This document shows, in pieces, positions 7,695 to 16,388 of a stretch of DNA of 64,000 nucleotides. The stretch covers positions 1-64,000 of the forward strand of contig CAYMHU010000015.1 in the NCBI GenBank assembly GCA_964390335.1. Direction: 5' to 3'. The stretch comes from Granulosicoccus sp964390335. GTDB taxonomy: Bacteria; Pseudomonadota; Gammaproteobacteria; Granulosicoccales; Granulosicoccaceae. Position 1 is the first letter of the stretch; each line of letters begins with the position of its first letter. The notes under the pieces are model-generated. The model had not been told where the DNA came from and made no database searches. It worked only from the letters and a program-made list of their open reading frames with translations. The position numbers and the translations under genes are program-made.

Positions 7695-8948
7695 ATGCAA
7701 CACATCGCTGTTATTGGCGCTGGAATCACCGGCGTTACCACTGCTTACGCACTGTTGAACCGTGGCTTTGATGTCACCGTTATCGATGCACATCGTTACG
7801 CTGCCATGCAAACCTCGTTTGCAAACGGCGGGCAACTCTCTGCATCCAATGCAGAGGTTTGGACGCAAACATCTACCATTTTGAAAGGCATTCGATGGAT
7901 GCTTAAAAAAGATGCGCCATTGTTAGTGAACCCTATGCCTAACTGGCATAAGTATTCGTGGATGGCAGAGTTCGTTAGTAATATTCCGCACTACGAGCAA
8001 AACACCATCGATACCGTTAAGTTAGCTGTGGCTGCGCGCGAGCACTTGCACACTTGGGCGGCGCGGGAAAAAATCGACTTTGATTATGAAGCTCGCGGCA
8101 TTCTTCATATCTATAAAGACAAGAAAGGTTTTAAGCATGCTCAGCATATTAACAAGCTGCTTGCGCAAGGCGGTCTTTCTCGCAAAGAAGTCACCAGTGA
8201 TGAAATGAAGCAGATTGAACCGAATTTAAGCGGTGATTTATACGGCGGCTTTTTCACTGAGAGTGATTCGACTGGTGATATACACAAGTACACGCGTGGC
8301 TTAAGTGAAGCCTGCGAACGGCTGGGCGGGAACTTCCGCTACGATACTAAGGTTGTGTCTTTAGAGCACAGTGCCACCGGAGTCACAGTTAACGCATCAG
8401 AAAACGGCAGTGAGCAACTGACGTCAGATCAATACGACGGCATTGTTATTTGTGCGGGTATTGAAAGTCGTCGATTGGCTGCGCAAATGGAAGATCGAGT
8501 TAATATCTATCCTGTGAAAGGCTATTCCATAACGGTAGAACTGAATGATGAAACCAGTCAGGCTTCCGCGCCGTGGGTTAGTTTGTTAGACGATGATGCC
8601 AAAATTGTAACTAGCCGATTAGGCGCAGATCGTTTCCGGATTGCGGGTACGGCGGAGTTTAATGGTGTTAACTATGATATTCGTAACGATCGCATTCAAC
8701 CGTTAACGCAATGGTGCCGTGATTTATTCCCGCACGTGAATACTGACAAAGTGATTCCATGGGCTGGTCTTCGCCCGATGATGCCGAACATGATGCCGCG
8801 TGTTGGTGCGGGTAAGCTTTCAGGCGTATTTTATAACACGGGGCATGGGCATTTGGGTTGGACCTTATCGGCTGCTACCGCGGATATGGTTGCAGCTGAA
8901 ATCGCGGCTGCGATGCCGGTTGGTCAGCATCATAAAAGGGCCGCTTAA
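7695..8948 (+). CDS. FAD-dependent D-amino-acid dehydrogenase / glycine oxidase family
   Basis: A 417-residue DAO-family flavoprotein. The FAD-binding GxGxxG is in IAVIGAGITGVTTAYAL at the N-terminus, TSFANGGQLSASNAE is the DadA signature, and the C-terminal GVFYNTGHGHLGWT closes the FAD site. DadA-type enzymes deaminate D-amino acids at the membrane; relatives oxidise glycine or N-methylglycines. The start ATG at 7695 has AGGAG at 7683-7687; an upstream GTG at 7647 lies inside the riboswitch hairpin and is rejected. Control by a glycine riboswitch argues that glycine or a glycine-related compound is the physiological substrate, but this is inference. Confidence 0.85.
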   Translation: MQHIAVIGAGITGVTTAYALLNRGFDVTVIDAHRYAAMQTSFANGGQLSASNAEVWTQTSTILKGIRWMLKKDAPLLVNPMPNWHKYSWMAEFVSNIPHYEQNTIDTVKLAVAAREHLHTWAAREKIDFDYEARGILHIYKDKKGFKHAQHINKLLAQGGLSRKEVTSDEMKQIEPNLSGDLYGGFFTESDSTGDIHKYTRGLSEACERLGGNFRYDTKVVSLEHSATGVTVNASENGSEQLTSDQYDGIVICAGIESRRLAAQMEDRVNIYPVKGYSITVELNDETSQASAPWVSLLDDDAKIVTSRLGADRFRIAGTAEFNGVNYDIRNDRIQPLTQWCRDLFPHVNTDKVIPWAGLRPMMPNMMPRVGAGKLSGVFYNTGHGHLGWTLSAATADMVAAEIAAAMPVGQHHKRAA

Positions 8949-8962
8949 TGACTTGCTGCTTT

Positions 8963-9802
8963 TTACTTGCTGTACCGGCGTAGGAATATTTTATCGATCA
9001 TGCGCGTCGAACAGACGCGCTTGAGTATCCCGGCAATGTGCGTCGGTACTGTCACGTAGTTGCGCGGGTTTGGGTTGTCACTGTTTAGCGCTTTAATGAG
9101 CGTTTGTGTCACAGCAGATGGTGGCAGTTCGAACCTGTCGGGTTTGCCATCTTCTGCATAGAGTCGTGGGTTCAGCACCTTTTCATACATTTCTTTTTGG
9201 GCCGAAGCTTTGTAATCAATCCATTGCTCAAACGGTTGTTGCGAATTTTTGCGAATCTTAGTGGTGATAGGACCGGGTTCTATCAGCACTACATGGATAC
9301 CGCTATTGTTAAGTTCAAGTCTTAAGGTATCGCTGAGGCCTTCCATCGCAAATTTGGTTGAGTTATACGCGCCTCTGAATGGCATGGCGGCAAAGCCGAG
9401 AACCGATGAGCAATTAATAATATGTCCATGGCCTTGTTTGCGCATGGCGGGTATGAGCGCATTAATTAATTCGAACGGTCCGAGAAAATTGGCTTCGAAT
9501 AATGTGCGTAGGGCATCGCGCGATAGGTCTTCGGTGCAGCCGGGGATTGCGTAGGCGCCGTTATTGAATAGTGCGTCCAGAGTGCCACCGGTGCGGTTTA
9601 ATGCTTCCGCGGCGGCGGTTTGCACAGAGTCAGAGCTTTCATAGTCCAGCGTAAAGCTTTCAAGCCCTTGATCAATCAGCGCTTCGCAGTCGGAGTGCTT
9701 TCTGCATGTTGCAAAAACCCGCCAATCTTCTTTATGCAAAGTGATTGCAGCATCCCGGCCAATGCCCGATGAACAGCCTGTTATCAGGATAGATTTTTTC
9801 AT
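8963..9802 (-). CDS. Short-chain dehydrogenase/reductase (SDR)
   Basis: A 279-residue classical SDR: TGCSSGIG nucleotide-binding motif (residues 8-15), NNGAY (about 85), active-site Ser in INCSSVLG and YNSTK (about 151). The pattern of a C-terminal extension with LPPSAVTQTLIKAL resembles the YbbO/retinol-dehydrogenase-like SDR subgroup. No substrate can be assigned. The stop is 14 nt from the convergent dadA-like gene. The start overlaps the 3' end of uvrA by 4 nt, so it may be co-transcribed with it. Confidence 0.85.
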   Translation of the reverse strand: MKKSILITGCSSGIGRDAAITLHKEDWRVFATCRKHSDCEALIDQGLESFTLDYESSDSVQTAAAEALNRTGGTLDALFNNGAYAIPGCTEDLSRDALRTLFEANFLGPFELINALIPAMRKQGHGHIINCSSVLGFAAMPFRGAYNSTKFAMEGLSDTLRLELNNSGIHVVLIEPGPITTKIRKNSQQPFEQWIDYKASAQKEMYEKVLNPRLYAEDGKPDRFELPPSAVTQTLIKALNSDNPNPRNYVTVPTHIAGILKRVCSTRMIDKIFLRRYSK

Positions 9803-12612
9803 AGTAGTCTTTTTAAGTATTGCCCTGTAAAAGAGGATTTTTTCTTAACAATGGTTTCGGGCGTACCGCTGGCTACAATCGTGCCGCCACCGCTACCACC
9901 TTCTGGTCCCAGATCAACAATCCAATCGGCGGTTTTAATCACATCTAAATTATGTTCGATGATCACGATGGTATTGCCGGCATCACGCAGTCGATGAATC
10001 ACCGCGAGTAGGGCTTTCACATCTTCAAAGTGTAATCCGGTGGTGGGTTCGTCTAGAATATAAAGCGTGTTGCCCGTGTCGCGTTTGGAGAGTTCTCGGG
10101 CTAACTTGATACGCTGCGCTTCACCGCCGGATAAGGTTGTTGCGTTTTGTCCCAGTGTTAAATACGACAAGCCCACATCCATCAAGGTTTCCAGCTTTTT
10201 ATGCAAGGATGGTACGGCAGAGAAAAAGTCGAGTGCATCTTCAATGGTCATTTCCAGCACTTCGTGAATATTGCGGCCCTTATAGCGAATATCGAGCGTT
10301 TCGCGGTTATAGCGTTTCCCGGAACACAAGTCGCACGGCACATACACATCGGGCAGAAAATGCATTTCTACTTTTATCAGGCCATCGCCTTGACAGGCTT
10401 CGCAGCGACCACCTTTCACATTGAAACTGAATCTACCGGTTTTGTATCCGCGTGATCGCGCTTCACGGGTATTAGAAAACAAGTCTCTTATTATTGAAAA
10501 TAAACCGGAGTAGGTGGCAGGGTTGCTTCTGGGAGTGCGGCCGATGGGGCTCTGATCTATTTCTACAATTTTGTCAAAGGCATCCATGCCAGTAATGTCT
10601 TTAACAGGCGCAATGATGTGTTTCGCTTTGTTTATTTTGGCGGCGGCAAAGCGATACAGCGTATCGTTAATCAACGTGGATTTACCCGAGCCAGACACGC
10701 CTGTTACGACAGTGAGTAAACCATGTGGAATTTTCGCATCCACATTTCTTAAATTATTGCCGCTGGCACCTTTAATATAAATCCACTCTTTACCCGCTTT
10801 AATGCGCTGCGGCACGGCTATGGATTTCTTGCCGCTCAGGTATTGACCCGTCAGCGATTTTTTATTTTTCATGATAGCGCTGGGTGCACCTTTGGCCACG
10901 ATTTCACCACCGTGTTTACCCGCGCGTGGGCCAATATCCAATACATAGTCTGCCGCGCGAATGGCATCTTCATCGTGTTCAACAACGATAACCGTGTTAC
11001 CGATATCGCGAAGATACTTCAGCGTTTGCAGGAGTTTATCGTTGTCACGTTGATGTAGACCTATTGACGGCTCATCTAACACATACAAAACACCCATAAG
11101 ACCAGCACCAATTTGGCTGGCTAAACGAATACGCTGAGCCTCACCGCCGGACAAGGTACTTGCGCTTCTATCGATCGATAAGTAGTTCAGGCCAACGTTA
11201 ACCAGGAAGCTTAAGCGCTGGGAAATCTCGGCGGTAATTTTTTCGCCCACTTCTTTGCGTTGACCTTTGAGTTTTAAGTCGTCGATCAGTGTTTTTGCTT
11301 CGCCAATCGAAACCCGCGTTATATCTTGGATATGATGTTGGTTAACCAGTACATGACGTGCGGCTTCGTTGAGCCTTGATCCATTACAGCTTTTGCATTC
11401 TTGTGAAGATAATAATTTGGCCAATTCGTCTCTCACGTGAGCTGATTCAGTTTCACGATAACGGCGTTGCAGGGTAGGGATAATGCCTTCAAATGTGCGT
11501 ACCGTTTTACGCACAGCACGCCCTGTTTCTACTTTATGCACGAAGGTGATTTCTTCCTTGCCGCTACCGTATAAAACGACTTTCTGATGTTTTTTGGCCA
11601 GCTTGTTAAACGGTTTATTGATATCAAAACCGTAGTGCTTGCCCAGACTTTGAATCATTTGATAGTAAAATGTTGACTGTTTATCCCAGCCACGTATGGC
11701 TCCGCCGGATAAACTGAGTTCGCCGTCGGTGACGACCATGTCAGGATCAAAAAACTGGCTTTGTCCCAAGCCGTCACATTCAGTACATGCACCATGCGGA
11801 CTATTAAACGAAAACGCGCGCGGTTCCAGTGCGGGAACCGAATAGCCACAAACTGAGCAGGCGAACAGAGCTGAGAACACCGTGTCGTCAATACTGCCAT
11901 CAAGCCCCGTGACAATCGCCGTGCCTTCACCTAATGCGGTGGCTGTTTCTAAAGACTCGGCTAAGCGTAAGCCAATATCCGGTCGTACTTTGAATCGGTC
12001 AACCACGACTTCTATGGTGTGATTCTTTTTAGCGGCAAGTTTAATTTCGCCTTCCAACTCGGTAATGCTGCCATCGATACGGGCTCTGATATAACCCTGA
12101 CTTCGCAGGCTATCGAGTACCGTGGCATGGTCGCCTTTGCGATCTTTCACTACCGGTGCCAGCAGTGCAACCGCTTCGCCCTCCGGTCTTGCTAATATGT
12201 GATCCACCATTTGGCTGATGGTTTGGGCTTCCAACGGCTCGTTGTGTGTTGGGCACATGGGAACGCCCGTGCGCGCAAACAGCAAGCGCAGGTAGTCATA
12301 GACTTCGGTGATCGTACCCACAGTTGAACGCGGGTTATGCGACGTGGATTTTTGCTCAATGGAGATAGCCGGTGACAGCCCGTCAATCATATCGACGTCG
12401 GGCTTCTCCATGACGGACAAGAACTGGCGTGCGTACGTGGACAATGATTCCACATACCGCCGCTGACCCTCGGCAAACAAGGTATCGAATGCCAGCGAAG
12501 ACTTGCCGGAACCTGATAATCCAGTGATAACAATGAGCTTGTCGCGCGGGAGGTCAGCATCAACATTTTTCAGGTTGTGCGTTCTCGCTCCACGAATCCG
12601 AATGCTGTCCAT
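9799..12612 (-). CDS. uvrA: UvrABC excinuclease subunit A
   Basis: DNA-damage recognition ATPase of nucleotide excision repair. The protein is 937 aa from MDSIRIRGARTHNLKN, which aligns with the usual family N-terminus; the open frame continues upstream but those residues do not match the family. It contains two ABC modules: Walker A GLSGSGKSS (about 31-39) and GVSGSGKST (about 639-647), signatures LSGGEAQRIRLA and LSGGEAQRIKLA, and zinc-finger cysteines (CSVCGYSV, CTECDG, CEACQGDG, CDLCSGKR). It is divergent from the MFS gene, with ssb next, an order common in Gammaproteobacteria. No clear LexA box (CTGT-N8-ACAG) is visible in the 97-nt divergent region. Confidence 0.97.
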   Translation of the reverse strand: MDSIRIRGARTHNLKNVDADLPRDKLIVITGLSGSGKSSLAFDTLFAEGQRRYVESLSTYARQFLSVMEKPDVDMIDGLSPAISIEQKSTSHNPRSTVGTITEVYDYLRLLFARTGVPMCPTHNEPLEAQTISQMVDHILARPEGEAVALLAPVVKDRKGDHATVLDSLRSQGYIRARIDGSITELEGEIKLAAKKNHTIEVVVDRFKVRPDIGLRLAESLETATALGEGTAIVTGLDGSIDDTVFSALFACSVCGYSVPALEPRAFSFNSPHGACTECDGLGQSQFFDPDMVVTDGELSLSGGAIRGWDKQSTFYYQMIQSLGKHYGFDINKPFNKLAKKHQKVVLYGSGKEEITFVHKVETGRAVRKTVRTFEGIIPTLQRRYRETESAHVRDELAKLLSSQECKSCNGSRLNEAARHVLVNQHHIQDITRVSIGEAKTLIDDLKLKGQRKEVGEKITAEISQRLSFLVNVGLNYLSIDRSASTLSGGEAQRIRLASQIGAGLMGVLYVLDEPSIGLHQRDNDKLLQTLKYLRDIGNTVIVVEHDEDAIRAADYVLDIGPRAGKHGGEIVAKGAPSAIMKNKKSLTGQYLSGKKSIAVPQRIKAGKEWIYIKGASGNNLRNVDAKIPHGLLTVVTGVSGSGKSTLINDTLYRFAAAKINKAKHIIAPVKDITGMDAFDKIVEIDQSPIGRTPRSNPATYSGLFSIIRDLFSNTREARSRGYKTGRFSFNVKGGRCEACQGDGLIKVEMHFLPDVYVPCDLCSGKRYNRETLDIRYKGRNIHEVLEMTIEDALDFFSAVPSLHKKLETLMDVGLSYLTLGQNATTLSGGEAQRIKLARELSKRDTGNTLYILDEPTTGLHFEDVKALLAVIHRLRDAGNTIVIIEHNLDVIKTADWIVDLGPEGGSGGGTIVASGTPETIVKKKSSFTGQYLKRLL

Positions 12613-12709
12613 CAATAACCCAAAGTTGGCAGTGCAGAACTGGTAATATAACGCCTTTGCAGTCACTACGGGCATCCGCACATTGTCAGCATCAACCGAA
12701 TCGAGCGCC

Positions 12710-14044
12710 ATGCTGCCGGTCGAGCGCCGCGCGGCACTCTCGCTTGCGCTCATTTACATGGTTCGCATGCTGGGCTTGTTTATTATCCTGCCAGTATTTG
12801 CGTTGTTTGCCAGCGATTTCGATAAGAGCACACCGTTTTTAATCGGCTTGGCCTTGGGCATCTACGGCCTGTTTCAGGCCATGTTACAAATTCCGTTTGG
12901 TTTGTTGTCCGACCGTATCGGCCGTAAGAAGACGATCGCTATGGGGCTTGTGTTTATGATCGTTGGGTCGGTGGTGGCTGCAATGGCCGACTCTATCTAT
13001 ATGGTTATTCTGGGTCGAGCTTTGCAGGGTGCCGGTGCAATTACTGCTGCGCTCATGGCTTTGGCGGCGGATTTGTCGCGCGATGAACAACGCACCAAAA
13101 TGATGGCTACATTGGGTGCCAGCATTGGTTTTTCGTTCTTGTTGGCATTATTACTGGGACCATTACTCATCAAGGTGTTCTCGGTCAGTATGCTGTTTTG
13201 GCTCACAGCTGTGATGGCTTCATTGGCGCTACTGATGCTGTTTACCATTGTGCCGGATCCCAAAGTCAGTGGCTTTAGTGCGGATACCAGTGTCAACACT
13301 TCCACATTACGTGAGCTTGTCAGCAACAATCAGCTGTTGCGGCTTAATGTCAGTATATTTTTTCTGCATTTATTGATCACTGCTACATTCGTGGCCGTTC
13401 CATTGTTATTGCGTGACAATGCCAACTTGCTGCAAGGCGATCATTGGCAGGTGTACCTACCGGCCATGTTGCTTTCGGTGTTGGTCATGGTGCCGATGAT
13501 TATTGTTGCGGAGCGGTATCGACTTATGCGTAATGTGTTGTTGGCATGCGTTGTTGGGCTGTTGGTTACGCAAGTACTTTTTGCATCAGTGCCAACTTCC
13601 TTGCTGGTGTTATTTTCATGCGTTGTGCTTTTTTTCTGTTTCCTCAACACCTTAGAAGCTTTATTACCCTCTTTGGTCTCGAGGGTTGCGCCAGCGGGCT
13701 CACGCGGCAGTGCTACGGGTATCTATTCCAGCAGTCAATTTCTGGGTGCGTTCGTTGGCGGCGCTGGCGGTGGCTGGTTGCTGGGCAAACTCGGTTTTGG
13801 TGGTTTGTTTTTGGCCATGGCAGGTGTTTGTGTGGTGTGGTTGCTGTGTCTGTGGCATTTCGTGCCACCAAAGGCTGTTAAAACGCATCGTCGGGTATTG
13901 AATGATCAGGAACTCGCCACTAATGAGGCCGAATTGCGCGCGAAACTCGTGGCGGAGCCTGGCGTGGAGGAGGTCATGATCTCGCTCAAAGAGGGCATTG
14001 CCTATATGAAAGTAGACAAGACGACGTTTCGGCCTTCGGCCTGA
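12710..14044 (+). CDS. MFS transporter
   Basis: A major facilitator with about 12 transmembrane segments (445 aa from the ATG at 12710; a TTG at 12683 is the alternative start). The N-terminal half carries PFGLLSDRIGRKK, the MFS signature loop between helices 2 and 3, and GRALQGAGAI. The C-terminal cytoplasmic tail ends in a YajR-like or small regulatory segment (AEPGVEEVMISLKEGIAYMKV). It lies between uvrA and ssb, the same position as the related MFS exporter in pseudomonads. The substrate is unknown; drug or sugar export is possible. Confidence 0.87.
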   Translation: MLPVERRAALSLALIYMVRMLGLFIILPVFALFASDFDKSTPFLIGLALGIYGLFQAMLQIPFGLLSDRIGRKKTIAMGLVFMIVGSVVAAMADSIYMVILGRALQGAGAITAALMALAADLSRDEQRTKMMATLGASIGFSFLLALLLGPLLIKVFSVSMLFWLTAVMASLALLMLFTIVPDPKVSGFSADTSVNTSTLRELVSNNQLLRLNVSIFFLHLLITATFVAVPLLLRDNANLLQGDHWQVYLPAMLLSVLVMVPMIIVAERYRLMRNVLLACVVGLLVTQVLFASVPTSLLVLFSCVVLFFCFLNTLEALLPSLVSRVAPAGSRGSATGIYSSSQFLGAFVGGAGGGWLLGKLGFGGLFLAMAGVCVVWLLCLWHFVPPKAVKTHRRVLNDQELATNEAELRAKLVAEPGVEEVMISLKEGIAYMKVDKTTFRPSA

Positions 14045-14139
14045 TTGCGGTACAATCAGGGTCAGCCAGGGCACGTTGCACTGGTGCGCCAGACCGCTAA
14101 GGAACAGGCGGATGATTACACTTTTTAGGAGATAGAAGC

Positions 14140-14598
14140 ATGGCCAGAGGCGTCAATAAAGTCATTATCGTGGGCAATTTGGGTAACGACCCGGAAGTTC
14201 GCTACACCCCGAGCGGCAGTGCCGTGACCAATATCAGCATTGCAACTTCGGAATCCTGGACCGATAAAAACACCGGTCAAAAACAAGAGCGCACAGAGTG
14301 GCATCGCGTTACGCTGTTTAACCGTCTGGGCGAGATCGCAGGTGAGTATTGCCGCAAAGGTTCGCAGGTTTATATCGAAGGCTCATTGCGCACCGACAAA
14401 TACCAAGACAAAAAAACCGGTGAAGACCGCTATTCAACCGGCATCATTGCGAATAACCTGCAACTGCTGGGAAGTCGTAACGATAACAGCGGTGGAGACT
14501 TCGCTCAGCGCAACGCAGCACCCGCGCAAAATCAACCCCAGCAACCTGCCATGGCTACCGCCGGTGGCGCTGAATTTGACGACGATATACCTTTCTAG
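14140..14598 (+). CDS. ssb: Single-stranded DNA-binding protein
   Basis: A 152-residue SSB that protects single-stranded DNA in replication, repair and recombination. The N-terminal OB fold (MARGVNKVIIVGNLGNDPEVRYTPSG... to about residue 110) is followed by a Gln/Ala-rich linker. The C-terminus EFDDDIPF is the conserved acidic tail that recruits partner proteins. A strong AGGAG precedes the ATG. A separate promoter is likely in the 95-nt gap after the MFS gene (TTGCGG and TACAAT-like elements are visible). Confidence 0.97.
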   Translation: MARGVNKVIIVGNLGNDPEVRYTPSGSAVTNISIATSESWTDKNTGQKQERTEWHRVTLFNRLGEIAGEYCRKGSQVYIEGSLRTDKYQDKKTGEDRYSTGIIANNLQLLGSRNDNSGGDFAQRNAAPAQNQPQQPAMATAGGAEFDDDIPF

Positions 14599-14620
14599 TA
14601 AAGCCAAAAATCAGTCAATT

Positions 14621-14648
14621 AAGCCAAAATCTGCCGTTGTTTTGGCTT
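14621..14648 (+). terminator. Hairpin downstream of ssb
   Basis: A perfect 9-bp stem, AAGCCAAAA / TTTTGGCTT, with a 10-nt loop. The left arm is preceded by a second copy of AAGCCAAAA at about 14601-14609. No long U-run follows on this strand. Likely transcription terminator or RNA-stabilising hairpin. Confidence 0.5.
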
Positions 14649-14734
14649 TCGTGGAGATCCATAGGCGCTCGATCATACCGAGCGCCAATCTAGGTACGCT
14701 TACTGCAAGAGTAGGTTAATTCCAGGTGTAACCA

Positions 14735-16186
14735 ATGATCATGTTGAAACATTCCGCATTACTGTGTGCGTTTGCATTAGCCGCGTGTGGCAACGCAGGA
14801 TTTGATGAGGCGCGCAAATTCAGAGCCGCTGTTGATTCTACGCAGTCTAAGTTACTCAGCCGTCCCGTCATCAGCAAATCCCCGGAGTTGGCCGCCGCCG
14901 CTAAACGCGTAATCAACGAACCGGCTCGGATGTGTGAAGGTGCGATTACAGACACCAGAAATGTTGTAATTCCAGCAGTCGCAAAGCCGCCGTATTTGAA
15001 ATATTACAAAGACCCAGCGTTTGGCAGCAAGGTTATTCGTATTACCAATAGCGGTTTGGATGAAGTACGCAAACCTCCTTACAGCACGATGCAAGCGTGG
15101 AACGCGGATGAGTCATTAATATTGTTATACCGTACTGGTGGCAAAGTGGACGGGTATCACTTTTTGCTTGACGGCCATACGTATCAGCCCATTAAAAAAT
15201 TAAATATATTCCCGGCAGATTTAGAAGAAATTTTTTGGAGTCACACCGACCCTGATAAATTTTATTATGTCAGCACGAAGTATCTCGACTTTGCCGCTTT
15301 CAGGGAATACAGCGTAAGCACCGGGAAATCAAAAACCATTGCGAAATTTAGTCAGCTTTGTGGGTTGGATGGCGTGCCTACCGGTGGTGGTGATATCCAC
15401 ATGCAGTCTTTCGACGATGATTTGTTCGGATTTCGATGTGAATCAGAAGACGATGTTTATAAAATGTTTTCCTATCGCATCAGCACCGGCGAAACCGTGG
15501 TGCAACCCATTGGCGAAGGTACTGAATGGGAACAATGGACTGCACCAACACCAGCTCCGAGCGGGGATCGATTTTGGTATCAGGGCGTTGTGCTTGGTAC
15601 CGATTTAAAAACCGTTGAGCGCAAGCTTGATTTATATAAATCGGGTGAGCATTCTAATGTTGGGTTAACGCACGATGGTCAGGATGCGTTGTATCAAGTG
15701 GCATTCAATGAGAGTCCCGACGGTTGTCAGGGTGATGCTGGCAAAGGTGTAGGGCACTTGGTTGAACACAATTTAGAGACGGGTGACTGCAGGGTTATTA
15801 TCGGGCAAGCACAGGGTTATCCGTATACCACCAGTAGCACACATATTTCTGCGCAAGCTTATTTGCGGCCAGGCTGGGTGCTGAATTCCAGTGTGGGCAA
15901 TTCCAGTCAGTTGGATTACTTTACAAATAAACTCCGAGCGCCTGCGATGTTCTCCGAGATTTACCTGACCAACACCGACCCTGATAACACGGAGATCTGT
16001 CGCTTAGCGCATCATCGTTCTTTCGGTAAGAGTGCCGAGAACGGTGATTACTTGTCGTATTTTGGCGAGCCACACGCCACGATTAGTCCATCAGGCACAC
16101 GCATTTTGTTCGGGTCAGACTGGTACGACTCGGGCTCGGTCGACAGTTACGTGATTGAACTGCCAGGCTATAAAAAGCCGCAGTAA
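14735..16186 (+). CDS. Lipoprotein with beta-propeller-like body, unknown function
   Basis: A 483-residue protein starting with a lipoprotein signal (ALLCAFALAAC, lipobox Cys at about residue 18). The mature part has repeating beta-type segments typical of bladed propellers, for example MQAWNADESLILLYR, HTDPDKFYYVST, APSGDRFWYQG, LTHDGQDALYQVAF and ATISPSGTRILFGSDW. The last resembles WD40-like/TolB-type blades. A distant similarity to the oligogalacturonate-lyase propeller fold is possible but I cannot confirm it. No enzymatic motif is evident. It stands alone between ssb and metK and has its own terminator. Confidence 0.65.
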   Translation: MIMLKHSALLCAFALAACGNAGFDEARKFRAAVDSTQSKLLSRPVISKSPELAAAAKRVINEPARMCEGAITDTRNVVIPAVAKPPYLKYYKDPAFGSKVIRITNSGLDEVRKPPYSTMQAWNADESLILLYRTGGKVDGYHFLLDGHTYQPIKKLNIFPADLEEIFWSHTDPDKFYYVSTKYLDFAAFREYSVSTGKSKTIAKFSQLCGLDGVPTGGGDIHMQSFDDDLFGFRCESEDDVYKMFSYRISTGETVVQPIGEGTEWEQWTAPTPAPSGDRFWYQGVVLGTDLKTVERKLDLYKSGEHSNVGLTHDGQDALYQVAFNESPDGCQGDAGKGVGHLVEHNLETGDCRVIIGQAQGYPYTTSSTHISAQAYLRPGWVLNSSVGNSSQLDYFTNKLRAPAMFSEIYLTNTDPDNTEICRLAHHRSFGKSAENGDYLSYFGEPHATISPSGTRILFGSDWYDSGSVDSYVIELPGYKKPQ

Positions 16187-16195
16187 GTCTCATTT

Positions 16196-16219
16196 GAGTC
16201 TGGTTGATCTGCCAGACTC
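16196..16219 (+). terminator. Hairpin after the propeller lipoprotein gene
   Basis: An 8-bp perfect stem GAGTCTGG / CCAGACTC with an 8-nt loop, 10 nt after the stop codon. It is followed by ATGTCTCATTT rather than a clean U-run. Probable terminator. Confidence 0.55.
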
Positions 16220-16316
16220 ATGTCTCATTTATCAATGATATTTACGCTCAAGCGCTTATGGCGCCTGGCTTTCGTGCCTCAGACCACTGATTTATACAAT
16301 AAAAGCCGTTTTCGGA

Positions 16317-16342
16317 ACACATATAAAGAAATCTTTATGTGT
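16317..16342 (+). promoter_or_regulatory. Imperfect inverted repeat in the metK leader
   Basis: ACACAT (16317-16322) and ATGTGT (16337-16342) flank AAAGA and TCTTT. The whole would fold as a hairpin with a 2-nt bulge, about 45 nt upstream of the metK ATG. It could be an operator or an RNA stem. It does not match the SAM or SAH riboswitch consensus that I know. Confidence 0.35.
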
Positions 16343-16388
16343 TTATATGTACAATGTCTGGGATTTTACGACTTCGAGACATGAACCA

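Noticed and set aside
12613..12709. LexA (SOS) box in the uvrA/MFS divergent region
   Set aside because: No CTGT-N8-ACAG match found by eye.
12613..12753. Longer UvrA start at 12753
   Set aside because: The extra residues do not match UvrA and would overlap the divergent MFS gene; MDSIRIRGARTHN is the normal beginning.
16187..16388. SAM or SAH riboswitch before metK/ahcY
   Set aside because: The characteristic conserved cores were not recognised, and the metK-ahcY gap is only 34 nt.
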